Notes: generated from the letters alone by a model not told the origin. Numbered from the stretch's first letter, positions 1 through 9,377 are shown. The stretch is DNA of 64,000 nt from Unio delphinus (GCA_029339505.1 JAQISU010000115.1:1421001-1485000), one strand, 5' to 3'. A program made the numbers and translations.

Positions 1-1
1 T

Positions 2-175
2 CACCTTCATGATGTATCTTATAAAAGCAGTAATCTGCAGCACAGGCATCTAGCAGATGTGAAATTAATTCATGCGTTAAATGCTATTTCTGATAAATCT
101 TTCAAAGAAAAATTGGCTTCATTTTTGATAAAATCGGCTATGAAAAGTAAATTGATGTTAGGTGCTGGTAATTAA
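2..175 (+). CDS. Parvovirus VP1-like phospholipase A2, C-terminal part (element A)
   Basis: Reading frame 2 is open from the window edge to a TAA at 173-175 and aligns residue by residue with the C-terminal half of the PLA2 protein of element B. The visible part begins at the catalytic histidine-aspartate pair (HLHD, then a Tyr three residues on) and continues with the helix ending LADVKLIHAL and the C-terminal tail MLGAGN. The calcium-binding loop lies before the window. In parvoviruses this enzyme lets incoming virions cross endosomal membrane; a similar entry role here is inference. It ends 7 bases before the integrase start, suggesting they are expressed together. Confidence 0.8.
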   Translation, partial: HLHDVSYKSSNLQHRHLADVKLIHALNAISDKSFKEKLASFLIKSAMKSKLMLGAGN

Positions 176-182
176 TAACAAC

Positions 183-1136
183 ATGGAATCTATTTATTAT
201 TCCCCAAGAGGATACTGGAGGGGTAAATCAGCAATCCATAAACTCGCTAGCGCTGCAAAAGTGAAAAAAACCACTGCGGCTCATTGGTTATCCAAACAGG
301 CACTATGGCAAATTTATCTACCACCGCCTAAACAAATCAATTTCTCGCATTTTGATGTGACCGGACCCAATGAAGTTCATCAGGCTGATCTATTATTTCT
401 GCCACATGATCGTGGTTACAAATACGCATTAACCGTAGTTGATATTGCAAGTCGATACAAAGAAGCAGAACCATTAAAAACAAAATCAGCCACTGAAGTG
501 GCTTCTGCATTTGAAAGGATTTATCGAAGGAGTCCTCTGCACTGGCCAGATCTATTACACATTGATCCTGGCAAGGAATTTCAGGGTGCAGTGTTATCAA
601 TAATGAAAAATCATAAAGTCACTATCAGACGAGGACATACTGCGCTACATCGTGATCAGGCCATTGTAGAACGGTTTAATAAAACCCTTGCTGAGCGGTT
701 ATTTGGATATCAATACGCAAAAGAATTCATCCAAGAAAAAAGATCCCGTGAATGGGTTAAAAGGTTACCAGCTGTGATTACTGCACTGAATAACGAGATT
801 ACTAGAACCATCAACATGAAACCTATAAATGCGATTAAAAAGAAGTCAATACCTGAAATGGAAATTCAAAATGATTTTAGCGTTTCCCAACCAATTCTTG
901 GTAGTAATGTCATTGTGAGGTACTTATACGAACCAGGAGAGCTTGAGGGTGGCACAAAAAGGGCTACTGATCCTATTTGGAGTGTTACTGCACATAAGAT
1001 ATCTAGTATAACACGATCTACGGGTAGACCTCCAATCTATAAACTGGATTCAACTGCCCCTCAACGGGGTTTTACTAGACAACAATTACAAGTGATACCT
1101 GAGGATACTCAATTACCACCGCATGGGCTTAACTAG
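183..1136 (+). CDS. Retroviral-type (rve) DDE integrase, Polinton class (element A)
   Basis: Intact 317-residue integrase. It would insert the linear element DNA into the host chromosome by strand transfer from the terminal repeats. The core carries the D,D(35)E triad: Asp in VHQADLLF, Asp in HIDPGKEF, and Glu in AIVERFN. Ahead of it is a helix-turn-helix-like segment (INKLASAAKV-type) and after it a basic SH3-like tail with PIWSVTAHKI. The chosen start is the ATG at 183 (MESIYY), because element B starts at the same residue; an in-frame GTG lies at 162. It ends tail to tail with the polymerase gene, overlapping its stop by 8 bases. Unlike the B copy it has no internal stop, so this could be the competent integrase of the pair. 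Confidence 0.93.
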   Translation: MESIYYSPRGYWRGKSAIHKLASAAKVKKTTAAHWLSKQALWQIYLPPPKQINFSHFDVTGPNEVHQADLLFLPHDRGYKYALTVVDIASRYKEAEPLKTKSATEVASAFERIYRRSPLHWPDLLHIDPGKEFQGAVLSIMKNHKVTIRRGHTALHRDQAIVERFNKTLAERLFGYQYAKEFIQEKRSREWVKRLPAVITALNNEITRTINMKPINAIKKKSIPEMEIQNDFSVSQPILGSNVIVRYLYEPGELEGGTKRATDPIWSVTAHKISSITRSTGRPPIYKLDSTAPQRGFTRQQLQVIPEDTQLPPHGLN

Positions 1137-4100
1137 CACCCTTGCGTCTATTGCACTCAAGACAAGTCAACATCACATTATTTCTGACATGACCGAGATT
1201 GTTATTTTTTCTGTCAACGGTGAATTGGCGAGGATCCTTATCCGAATACTGCCAACGCATTATACAATTGCAACTCGCGCAGTGATTATTCTGTTGTTGC
1301 TTCAGAGTAATTATTAATTCAGCATCAATATCAAATTCTCGTTGTTTTTTTTTGTCTTGTTGTTTGTAACCGGAGAGTTTTTTATCAATAATATCATCTA
1401 TTGTGGTGTCATTATCATCGCCAATGATTTCATCATCGCCTGACTCTGTCAGGACAATTCTTCGAAGTTGATTTATTTTTCGTACTCTAGACACTGCGAG
1501 ATAGACTAAATTCGACCATTCTATGCGATTATCTACCATCCAAACAATTGTATCCGATATAGTCAATCCCTGTGAAGAGTGTATTGTTGCTGCATAACCT
1601 AGCGTCCATGGGGATTTATTAGCACGCAATGCATCTTCAACGACATTGATATCAACCAGCACAATATCATTTAATACGAGAATCTGCTTTTCACGCCCTG
1701 ACTCTGTCAGGCCTGGAATATCAACTTCGATGTTCTGTTTTCGTGTATCCGATGGCCTATAACATAACGGTACTGGAAGTGTTGCAAATTTTTGTTTATG
1801 CAATTCAAATAACTTCATCTGAAGTGTGTCCCTGACTATTTTTCTACTTGCAATGATTAAATCCTTTGGTCTCCACGCTTCCCAAAACTGATTCATGGGA
1901 GTTTCCGAAATTATTTCACGGGCTATTTCACACTGGATTCTATCCGGTTGTAATCTAATTAATTTCTTAAACTCTTTTAATTCATTATCAAGTGATCTAT
2001 GAATAGTATCAATTTCTTCATAATAGTCTACAAAACCCTTTAGCCATTCATGGGGAGATGCACCGACAAATGGTGGTGGTTGGCCGTGATCACCGCACAT
2101 GACGACTTTTGTATTCTTCAATAACAGCCACTCAAGAAATATTTTTAAGACATCTTCTGACACTGTGTCTATTTCATCCCAAAACATGATTTCAGGAATA
2201 AATTTCTCTCCCATGCGCTCAGGAGTCCATTTATCTCCCTTCCATCGGAAAAAGCTGTGATAAGTGCAGGCATTTACCCCTCTCTGTATCATTTCTCTTG
2301 CAAGTCTATGAGTTGGTGTTAGCACAATCATGTTTGATTTCCCACGATATAACTCAATTGCCCGGGTTGTTTTTCCTGACCCGCCACAACCGTTTAAATA
2401 AACTGTTTTATATCTACAGATTGGATCAGAAATCGGTGGTGCACTAGAAAATTCTGAACACTGATTGCTTTCTAAGTAATTATTTTCAATGGTAACATCT
2501 GCTGATGGAATATAATCATGAAGCATTTCCTTCTTAATTCTCCATGACCCCCAATTCTCGTTGCCAGTAGCCTTAAAATCAGCCATTTTGCTATTTATGT
2601 AAAATGAGTCAGTAGCAACTCTAACTGCGGTGGTAGGAAATTTATTGATCATTGAAAATAAATTAATAGAAGCATAACCAAGCATAGAAGCTCTCAAATG
2701 TGTGTACTGCGGATTGTATCCATCAGTGTAAGTAACAATTGTACCCAATTTGGTTCCATCGGACATAAATGCGTCCTTACGATTGACATATAGGCCCCTA
2801 TTCGTTAAATCCGTGATTACAAAATCCTATTCAGCATTGTCTATAATCAATCGTGAAGAATATCTCGTATTATCATCTTTGCCACCTTGGGTAAATTTAC
2901 CGATTATTCTTCGTCCAAGGTCTTTTGCTTCATTGTTTCTGATTTCAAATAACTGTTGGGACCAATCCATGATTTGTTGTTCACTGAAATTTGGAAACAG
3001 TTTTCGCTCTTCGCTAATTATTTTTTCTAGATCAGGTTGTGGTAACCAGACTGATTTCTGTGCTCGATAGGATATAATTGCTTCACTGACAATTAATGAT
3101 TTTAACATCTTACAATCAAGCATATACCGTAATAACACTATTGGCATCCAGTGTTTTTCAGACATGTGTTTACCAATCCAAAGATAACTACACGGATGAA
3201 GTCCTTCAGCCATTTCAAATGATACTACACAAGCGAATCCGGTTAAATCGAAATGTGGCAGTGGTCCATTAATAGCAACACGGGTCATTTCGTGTGTAGG
3301 GTGTCCAAATCGTTTGAAATATTTCTCACACTCTCCATACCCAAGAAAACTTCCTGGATAACACGCAATCATATCAACTGAAATAACGGTATCAGCGGTG
3401 TATTTTGTGTTCCATAATCCTCCATGGCTGTATTCAAGACAGGACAATTTGATAAGAACTTACTTCGTGTTGGTTTCCACGCGTTTTTCTTTCTAGCAAA
3501 ATGTGCTGCAATGGATGGTACTGTAAAACAGTTTGCTAATAATTGATCGTTGTCTTCCTCCAGAGAAAACTCACTAGCTAGTTGTTTCATTTGATTATGC
3601 AGCTCTTCAGTACGGTATAATTCTCCGTTGGGCCTTACAAACTGATCAAATCTACATTCTTCGTCTGAAGTACTATGAAATAGCCACACTGACACAGGAT
3701 CGTTTTTACTCAAATGGTAAATAGCATCAAATAATTTCTGCTCTGAAAAAAACTCTTCGGTTTGGGATAGATATTTTACGGTTCTATCCCGTGGGAATAT
3801 TATTACTGCAGATGACCACGCGTGTTCGTTATGATCAATAATCTGTATTGGGGTTCCATTTTTATTATATTTCGATTCGTATAATACTTCACCGGTGATT
3901 GTCCTTACCGATATTGGAAATCTCAATGATGTTTCTAATTTGGCTATATCTTGAATTGTTGCCCCATGCTGTTTCACTGTCAGTTCCCAATCGGTTATTT
4001 TTTTTCGTCTTAGATCAGTTAGTTTATTTCCCCGGGACGCATTTGTGAAGTGTTCCATTATTCGTGCTGCTACACAATTGAGCCCTGTCGAATATTTCAT

Positions 4101-4586
4101 GGGTGCTAGTTTTGCAATATCAGGTTTGTCATTGAGCGGATATATCCCGTAAACAACTGCTGTGACAGGATGAGATCTTTCGTAGTAGGGTTTATCAAGT
4201 CCAGTCAAAATTCCTGGTTTTGAATCCTGAGTTACAGTGACAGTTTTTTTGTCCTTAAGAATAGGCTCGTATTTGTCCCTAATGATCCATTTTCCATTAT
4301 CACGGATAAGGAATTTTATTCGAAAAAAATTTCTTTCTTCCCCAACATTTGAGATTATCACTGCTGCTTTTTCATCATTCATGGTAGCGTCAACAACAAC
4401 ATCAATTCGAAATGTTGACCAACAATGAGCTGCCCCATCACGCTTGAATTCATTAAAACAGTCTCTGATTTTACTAATCAAGGTTCTATCAAGAATTTTA
4501 TTCTTTGGTGTATCAGAAACTCTATCAAGATTGAATTGAACACTTTTCCAAGGCTTAATTTTCGATAATCTCTCGAACTCCTCCAT
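1129..4586 (-). pseudogene. DNA polymerase B - SF1 helicase - HNH fusion, broken (element A)
   Basis: One long minus-strand gene of about 1,150 codons, interrupted twice. N-terminal third (3450-4586) is Polinton PolB-like but has no motif I recognise. Polymerase motif A (SVDMIACYPGSF, ~3350-3380), a motif-B-like GRRIIGKFTQGG (~2885-2920) and motif C VATDS (~2605-2620) follow. Only about 75 residues on, a helicase begins: Walker A GCGGSGKTT at 2365-2391, Walker B-like MFWDEID near 2170-2190, and the late motif pair IHSSQGLTISDT and YLAVSRVR. The last 55 residues (1130-1300) form an HNH module with CxxC, TVDRKNN and CLECN. Breaks: a frameshift near 3440-3460 and a Tyr-to-TAG change at 2827-2829, both judged against element B. 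The gene start MEEF at 4584-4586 is shared with B. Motif C has Ala in place of the first Asp of the usual DTD. Confidence 0.88.
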
Positions 4587-4628
4587 ACTATAATTAAAAC
4601 AAGCATTTAAATGAAAGATTTAAGTATA
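4587..4628. promoter_or_regulatory. Compact bidirectional promoter (element A)
   Basis: Only 42 bases separate the ATG of the minus-strand polymerase from the ATG of the plus-strand Cys-rich gene. The gap is very AT-rich and closely matches the corresponding gap in element B (30493-30534), sharing taattaaaacaag and atttaaat. Any promoter for both divergent genes must lie here or inside the genes. The assignment is inference from spacing and conservation. Confidence 0.5.
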
Positions 4629-4952
4629 ATGAATCATTGCAAATGGCTTATGATTGGATCAGTGACACCGTGTAACAAATCATGCAGAAATGAATTCTGT
4701 TGGTATCATACGCAAAGCTTTCGTCGTGGAAGCCTTGGTCCGTTACCCTGTATTCGATGTGGGGTTGGGGTCAGGGGGAAGTCGCAATTATGTCTTAGGT
4801 GTGGCGGCAAACGAAACAGGGAACTAAAACGCTATTATGATAAAAGAATAAAAAATACTGTCATTGACCCCAACGATGACAAAATCATAAAGACTCCTCA
4901 AGATTATATAAAGAGACTTATAATTAAACCAAACAACGAATTAGAAAAATAG
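4629..4952 (+). CDS. Small Cys-rich zinc-ribbon protein (element A)
   Basis: Codes for 107 residues. The start is placed at ATG 4629 (MNHCKW) because element B begins at the same residues; an ATG 18 bases upstream in frame is possible. The sequence has three Cys/His groups: CxxxC plus FCWYH near residues 14-29, CIRC near 40, and CLRCGGKR near 55, the pattern of one or two zinc knuckles or ribbons. A basic helix follows (RELKRYYDKRIKN). The conserved tail contains VIDPNDDKII. It diverges from the polymerase across a 42-base promoter, so an early role in DNA or RNA binding is plausible. I do not recognise the family. Confidence 0.75.
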   Translation: MNHCKWLMIGSVTPCNKSCRNEFCWYHTQSFRRGSLGPLPCIRCGVGVRGKSQLCLRCGGKRNRELKRYYDKRIKNTVIDPNDDKIIKTPQDYIKRLIIKPNNELEK

Positions 4953-4965
4953 TGTTATTATACAA

Positions 4966-5279
4966 ATGAACCAAGAATTCAGACCTCACCCCTGCTTGTT
5001 AATTATGAAGCATCCCGTAATGGTATTATCAGAACCCGCAGATTGAAGAATCCAGTTGGATTTGTGGTATTTGATGTTTAGTGCTGGGAAGAAAAAATAT
5101 CTCTGTCACAGATTCGTCTTCGAGGTGTTTATGGATTGATCAAGGATGGTTATGTTATTGATCATATTGATTCCGATTCTCAGAATAATTCTTTACCAAA
5201 TCTACAGGCTATTTCAAAAGAGACAGGACAAAAAATTCGATTTTCGTATGTCTATAACACCAAGGGAGACAACTCTTAA
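4966..5279 (+). pseudogene. Decayed stand-alone HNH endonuclease (element A)
   Basis: The ATG at 4966 is followed by a reading that resembles the same position in B (FRPHP, LVNYEAS), then needs a one-base shift near 4990 and crosses a TAG at about 5080. Downstream it becomes a clear HNH core: YVIDHIDSDSQNNSLPNLQ, with the His-Asn-Asn spacing of phage and homing HNH nucleases, and ends at TAA 5277-5279. The N-terminal part looks like the DNA-recognition region of NUMOD4/HNH proteins, but this is less sure. In element B only the first 28 or so codons remain. Its position between replication genes and the control region fits a parasitic homing endonuclease that is being lost. Confidence 0.7.
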
Positions 5280-5306
5280 ATATAACCAATGGATATAACT
5301 AAGGGA

Positions 5307-6250
5307 GTTATCATTGTGATTTAGCGGCTGGGTATTGTTTTATAAGAAAAGAAATATTTTCTTTTTTTTTTAGTGTTTAAGTCAAATAATCTGTCTCCTT
5401 TAAATACCGTGAAGCACCATTAATAAGTAATTTAAGAAAATAAAATAACACCCTGTGGATTGCTGTATTAGTGACTTTATATACTTTCTCCCTTAGATTG
5501 TGTTAACTTGTTTTATGGGTTATTGTGATTCAGCGGCTGGGCATTGTTTTGCAAGAAAAGAAATGTTTTCAAACAATTATATTCTTTTTCTAGTGTTTAA
5601 TGCAAATATTCAGTCTCATTTAAGTACCGTGAAACACCATTAATAAGTAATTCAAGAAAATAAAATAACACACCTTGCGGATTGCTGTATTAAGTCCCCT
5701 TATATACTCTCTCCCTTAGATGGTGTCGGGTTGATAGGGAGGGAATAACAACCCCTCCCACCTGCTCATATATCTTTATTATATGTTTCTACTATTATGT
5801 GTAAATATAAGTGTTTTTAAATGTCTGTATGTAGTGAGTGTGGTGAAAATGTGTGTATGAGTGACGGGTGCTGGTGGGGGTTTTGACTATCATTTGTATA
5901 ATTTAATATGTAAATATTGAATAAAGATTTTATAAAAAAAGAGGGTGCCGACATGGCACCTATAAAAGATGTACAAATGCCCCTAGAGAGCGGCTACATC
6001 TATAAAAATTACATTACAGTATGGCGTGGGTTATTCCCCCCTAAATTGTGATTCAGCGGCTTGAGCTATAATTAATTAGAAAAGAAATCAAATATAAAAT
6101 GTTTTCAAACGATTATATTCTTTTTTTAGTGCTTTATGCAAATATTCTGTCTCATTTAAATACTGTGAAGCACCATTAACAAGTAATTCAAGAAAATAAA
6201 ATAACACACTCTGTGGATTGACGCTGCTGTATTAGTCACCTTATATACTA
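5307..6250 (+). repeat. Three direct repeats of ~205 bp
   Basis: Copies lie at about 5307-5517, 5519-5730 and 6045-6250. Each starts near attgtgattcagcggctg, contains aagaaaagaaat, a variable T-run, taccgtgaagcaccattaa, taagtaattcaagaaaataa, and ends gctgtattagtcaccttatata. Copies 1 and 2 are adjacent; copy 3 is separated by 315 bases. They do not encode protein and have no counterpart in element B. Confidence 0.85.
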
Positions 6251-6466
6251 AATGAAAGGTTTAAAGCTGGGGCTTTCAAGGCCAATCCGACCAGTCAAAA
6301 AATAACCCACGCCATTGACACGTGTGCGTGGTTGACTTTTCTCAATCATGCAACCGGGTTTAATTTCATGGGTTGCTTTGGCCTTTGAAAATCAGCCCCG
6401 TCGTTTCATGTTTGTGATGTCTGTGCCGTCCCATCATCATTACATCATCATTGAATTATAATCCAT

Positions 6467-6633
6467 CCTTAATTAAGTTAATTAAGTATATGTATACCTA
6501 CAATCTGAATGGAGATATATACGGTATTTGTGCTGTCCTTAATTAAGTTAATTAAGTATATGTATACCTACAATTTGCCACAACACTCGCGAGTGGAGAT
6601 ATATACGGTATTTGTGCTGTCCTTAATTAAGTA
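6467..6633 (+). repeat. Tandem repeat, ~70 bp, 2.3 copies
   Basis: Units begin ccttaattaagttaattaag, contain tatgtatacctacaa and end gagatatatacggtatttgt gctgt. Two full units start at 6467 and 6537 and a partial third at about 6621. It lies directly upstream of the accessory ORF at 6678. Confidence 0.85.
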
Positions 6634-6677
6634 TATGTTGTGACGTCACCCCAAGCATATCTTCTGGGCGGTCTAAG

Positions 6678-6905
6678 ATGGCGTTTGCCACGTTAGGCCT
6701 CCCTTCCGGAGATGTATGTTTCGGGTTTCCTTTGGGCTTACTTGGATGTGAAGGCAACCAAGGAGTTCCAAAGATGTGTTGTCGTATATATGTAACCTCT
6801 AGGTCATTTCACGTAAACATACCCTCTTGTGATTCTAACCCGTTATTTGACGAGTTAGATTCACTCTTAGGGGAATATGTTTCCGGTGAATGTAAATATA
6901 AATGA
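6678..6905 (+). CDS. Accessory ORF of element A, 75 residues
   Basis: This ORF starts at an ATG 30 bases after a gtgacgtcac palindrome and encodes a small Cys-containing protein. Its C-terminal third is acidic-hydrophobic (NPLFDELDSLLGEY), which resembles a transcription activation segment, and it ends GECKYK. I do not recognise a family and B has no copy. Placement between replication and virion blocks, where adintoviruses carry lineage-specific regulators, is the only functional hint. It may be non-coding chance. Confidence 0.4.
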   Translation: MAFATLGLPSGDVCFGFPLGLLGCEGNQGVPKMCCRIYVTSRSFHVNIPSCDSNPLFDELDSLLGEYVSGECKYK

Positions 6906-6924
6906 CCTAAAATAAATAACATCC

Positions 6925-7338
6925 ATGGATGTAATTAGCTCTCCGTCACATTTGGGTAGCCCCGTATGGTGTTCAAAAATGAATTACCGGCCAAATAGGG
7001 TCAAATCGAGATCAAAGAAATCTCAGAAAAAAAAATGGAAATACTCAAAGAAAGAACTCTATGAGAGACCCAGTGGCCTATATCAAGGGGGCCAAATGAC
7101 TGATAACCGCTCATCATGGTTGTTATTTATTTTTGTCTGCATTTATAGTTATATATACAGAATTAATTTTAAAAAATATAGTTATATATACAGAATTAAT
7201 TTTAAAAAAGATATTTATATATACAGACTGAATTTTAAAAAAGATATTTATATATACAGACTGAATTTTAAAAAAGATATTTATATATACAGACTGAATT
7301 TTGAAAATATTAACGGCTCATTTATTTTTGAAAAATGA
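6925..7338 (+). CDS. Accessory ORF with basic region and 11-residue repeats
   Basis: It begins 19 bases after the previous ORF. The first 60 residues contain a strongly basic, nuclear-localisation-like stretch (KSRSKKSQKKKWKYSKKE). The second half is five copies of an 11-residue unit (YSYIYRINFKK type) encoded by a 33-bp tandem repeat at about 7146-7305. The repeat part may be recent expansion of non-coding AT-rich DNA rather than selected protein. No counterpart in element B. Confidence 0.35.
   Translation: MDVISSPSHLGSPVWCSKMNYRPNRVKSRSKKSQKKKWKYSKKELYERPSGLYQGGQMTDNRSSWLLFIFVCIYSYIYRINFKKYSYIYRINFKKDIYIYRLNFKKDIYIYRLNFKKDIYIYRLNFENINGSFIFEK
7146..7305 (+). repeat. 33-bp tandem repeat, 5 copies
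   Basis: The unit is tatatacag(a/g)(a/c)t(t/g)aattttaaaaaa plus (t/g)atat(a/t)(g/t)tta. The period is a multiple of three, so the overlapping frame stays open. The later copies share gactgaatttt, showing the array grew from a local variant. Confidence 0.85.
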
Positions 7339-7361
7339 ATTAGAAATATGTATTATCATAT

Positions 7362-7718
7362 ATGAATTCTGAAATTATGAATAGCATCATAGTTGAAATT
7401 GCAAAATTGAACAATCAGAATATTAAATTGTCAGATGGGTTAAATCCTGATCAAATCAAGTCGGATTTTCAGGATATAGAATACGGAGTTAGCACTAACA
7501 AGTATATGTTACCAAAGAAATATGCACTCATCAAAAAAATTCAAAATTCTATTCGAGACTCTCTTGCATTTTCCAGTGAAGTAGATGTGTTTGTTCCGTT
7601 ATATACTATCGTGGAAGGAATACGAAAAGAATTGGGTAACGAATATGAATTGAAAAAGGAAGTTAATTCTAAAATTAGAAACTTACGAGCGTTAATTCAA
7701 GAAAATGAACTATTTTGA
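7362..7718 (+). CDS. TFIIS central-domain-like protein (element A)
   Basis: 118 residues, intact. The C-terminal 70 residues are helical and resemble the central domain of transcription elongation factor TFIIS: a helix with IRDSL, then LYTIVEGIRKELG, then YELKKEVNSKIRNLRALIQEN, matching the family's vRskisNLrd-type signature. No zinc-ribbon domain follows, so it would lack the RNA-cleavage-stimulating hairpin. A possible role is directing host RNA polymerase II to viral genes. The family call rests on pattern reading only. The element B copy (31522-31865) is frameshifted. Confidence 0.5.
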   Translation: MNSEIMNSIIVEIAKLNNQNIKLSDGLNPDQIKSDFQDIEYGVSTNKYMLPKKYALIKKIQNSIRDSLAFSSEVDVFVPLYTIVEGIRKELGNEYELKKEVNSKIRNLRALIQENELF

Positions 7719-7882
7719 TTGACCGACCCTCAAAAGATTTTGTCAGACAGTAAAATCTCATTACTACTTGTACCGAATTTTGTAAAATTAAAATTAAAAT
7801 TATCTAACATAAAATAGAAATGTGAAATTCATTTTGGATTGGAATATTCAGATATTCTTTACATTATCTGTTATGTACAGTC

Positions 7883-7975
<93 letters not shown>

Positions 7976-8375
7976 CATTTTTTTATTGAATCAGTGAAAA
8001 TATTTCACACTGCGAAAATAAAATAGAATCCTAACTTTTAAGAACTTTTCCCTATGGAAATCGACTACTTGACCCTACGAGGTTTTTTGATGAAAATCGA
8101 TGAAAAATGACGAAAACAGGCAAAAATTGATGAAAAATGGCTAAAAATCATCAAAAATGAGTTTTAACAGCTTTTCCTTATGGAAAATCGACTACTTGAC
8201 TGTAAAATCTCTTTGAGATTTTCAACTGAAAACCACCAAAACTGTCAAAAACAGGCAAAATCAATGAATAAAAAATAAAAATATTTCACAGCAATAAAAA
8301 ATTGGACCGTTAAGGATGGAATCATCGATGGGAAAAATTGTTTTACAATTGAAAAATGGTTTCTGATTTCAAATA
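7719..8375. other. Non-coding spacer before the late genes (element A)
   Basis: No gene is visible. It holds an (AT)n run and, at about 8040-8215, two degenerate copies (about 125 bases apart) of a segment containing tatggaaa(a)tcgactacttga, plus short gatgaaaaatg-type repeats. The end (8346-8375) carries the aattgaaaa late-gene leader motif. Confidence 0.6.
7883..7972. repeat. (AT)n microsatellite
   Basis: About 90 bases of nearly pure AT dinucleotide inside element A, in the spacer between the TFIIS-like gene and the virion gene block. Confidence 0.97.
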
Positions 8376-9344
8376 ATGGTCAATGAAGCATTAACAACCC
8401 GATTGGCTCGTGAACGACTGGATGCAATTAAGAGATTTATACCAATTCGTGACTCTGTACGGAATAAACTGCAACAACGACAGAGTTTACAAACTGATTT
8501 TGCTTTGGGGTCTGAAGAGTTGTTTAAACCAGTAACCACAGCAACGAAAGGGGTAGAGCGTGCTTTACTGGGAGATGTTCCCGAGACGGGGAAATCTGTT
8601 ATTGGTGAACTTCAAAAAATAGCAGCAAAAACTGAACAAACAAAACAAATAGAATCAAAAAGAACAGTAGAGGACTTACGCATGAGATTTAACGAAGAAG
8701 GGTTAGCAGCAATTGATGAGACTGATCCAACAGAAATTCCTACGCTTGTTGTTACGTCCTATGAAGACAGAAAAAAAATGTTGAAACCAGAACATCATAA
8801 GTTTGTTAAGAATTTCACTCACTGGGCTGATATATTCTATAAAATCAAAACTGGAAAAAGTCAAAAAAAGACAGATAGTGCATCATACATTGAATATATC
8901 AGGATGGTGGATCACGTGTATAATCAATACGAAGAGTTTAAACAACAACAAAAACCGCCAAGATTGCAAAGAAAGCGACAGCAACCTGCAAAGAAAATAT
9001 CTTTTTCACCTAAAAAACAACAACTACCACCTGATGATGATGATGATGATGATACTCTTGATTATTTACAAACCACGGATACAGACAAACTAGATGAAGC
9101 AACTGGTTATAGCGGAAGTGGATTAGGAAATCCAAGGATTGGAAACACTTGTCCTGATAGTGTTATCAATGATATATCACGATTATATGTTCTCATCGGA
9201 GGAAAACGAGCTGGAAATAACTCTCCAGAAATAATTAATGAAGCAGCTGATATCTGTAGACGGTTATTTGCCGGCGGTATCATGGATATCAAAACATATC
9301 GAGATTTCATTGACGAGTTAGCAAATGGGTATCATAGTGATTAA
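8376..9344 (+). CDS. Virion-associated protein of unknown family, 322 residues (element A)
   Basis: Intact. The first 60 residues are helical and basic-acidic (TTRLARERLDAIKRFIPIRDSV) and the last 90 (ISRLYVLIGGKRAGNNSPEIINEAADICRRL as core) are conserved almost unchanged in element B. The middle is low-complexity: Gln/Lys/Pro-rich, then a run of seven Asp encoded by (gat)n. Position as first gene of the late block, directly before the small basic protein and major capsid protein, suggests a minor capsid or core component. I do not recognise a characterised homologue. The B copy has lost its middle. Confidence 0.75.
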   Translation: MVNEALTTRLARERLDAIKRFIPIRDSVRNKLQQRQSLQTDFALGSEELFKPVTTATKGVERALLGDVPETGKSVIGELQKIAAKTEQTKQIESKRTVEDLRMRFNEEGLAAIDETDPTEIPTLVVTSYEDRKKMLKPEHHKFVKNFTHWADIFYKIKTGKSQKKTDSASYIEYIRMVDHVYNQYEEFKQQQKPPRLQRKRQQPAKKISFSPKKQQLPPDDDDDDDTLDYLQTTDTDKLDEATGYSGSGLGNPRIGNTCPDSVINDISRLYVLIGGKRAGNNSPEIINEAADICRRLFAGGIMDIKTYRDFIDELANGYHSD

Positions 9345-9345
9345 A

Positions 9346-9377
9346 TAACAATTGAAAACACTATTGTTTTTATAATA
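9346..9377 (+). promoter_or_regulatory. Late-gene leader motif
   Basis: Sequence aattgaaaacactattgttt then an AT-rich run to the ATG. It belongs to a set found before at least five late genes in both elements, each an imperfect dyad of aaaac-acta-gtttt type directly before the start codon. Confidence 0.5.

Larger units (their letters stand above)
5280..6677. other. Non-coding control region of element A
   Basis: There is no credible reading frame over 1.4 kb. The region holds three dispersed copies of a 205-bp repeat and two copies of a 70-bp repeat (listed separately). Between them are a segment resembling element B at 31010-31070 (ATGCAACC ... TTTCATGGGTTGC) and, just before the next ORF, a gtgacgtcac CRE/ATF-like palindrome near 6640. 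A region of this size and repeat content between early and late blocks is the natural candidate for replication origin and enhancer. That role is inference. Confidence 0.5.

Noticed and set aside
1123..1317. Plus-strand ORF just after the integrase
   Set aside because: Antisense shadow of the HNH module of the polymerase gene.
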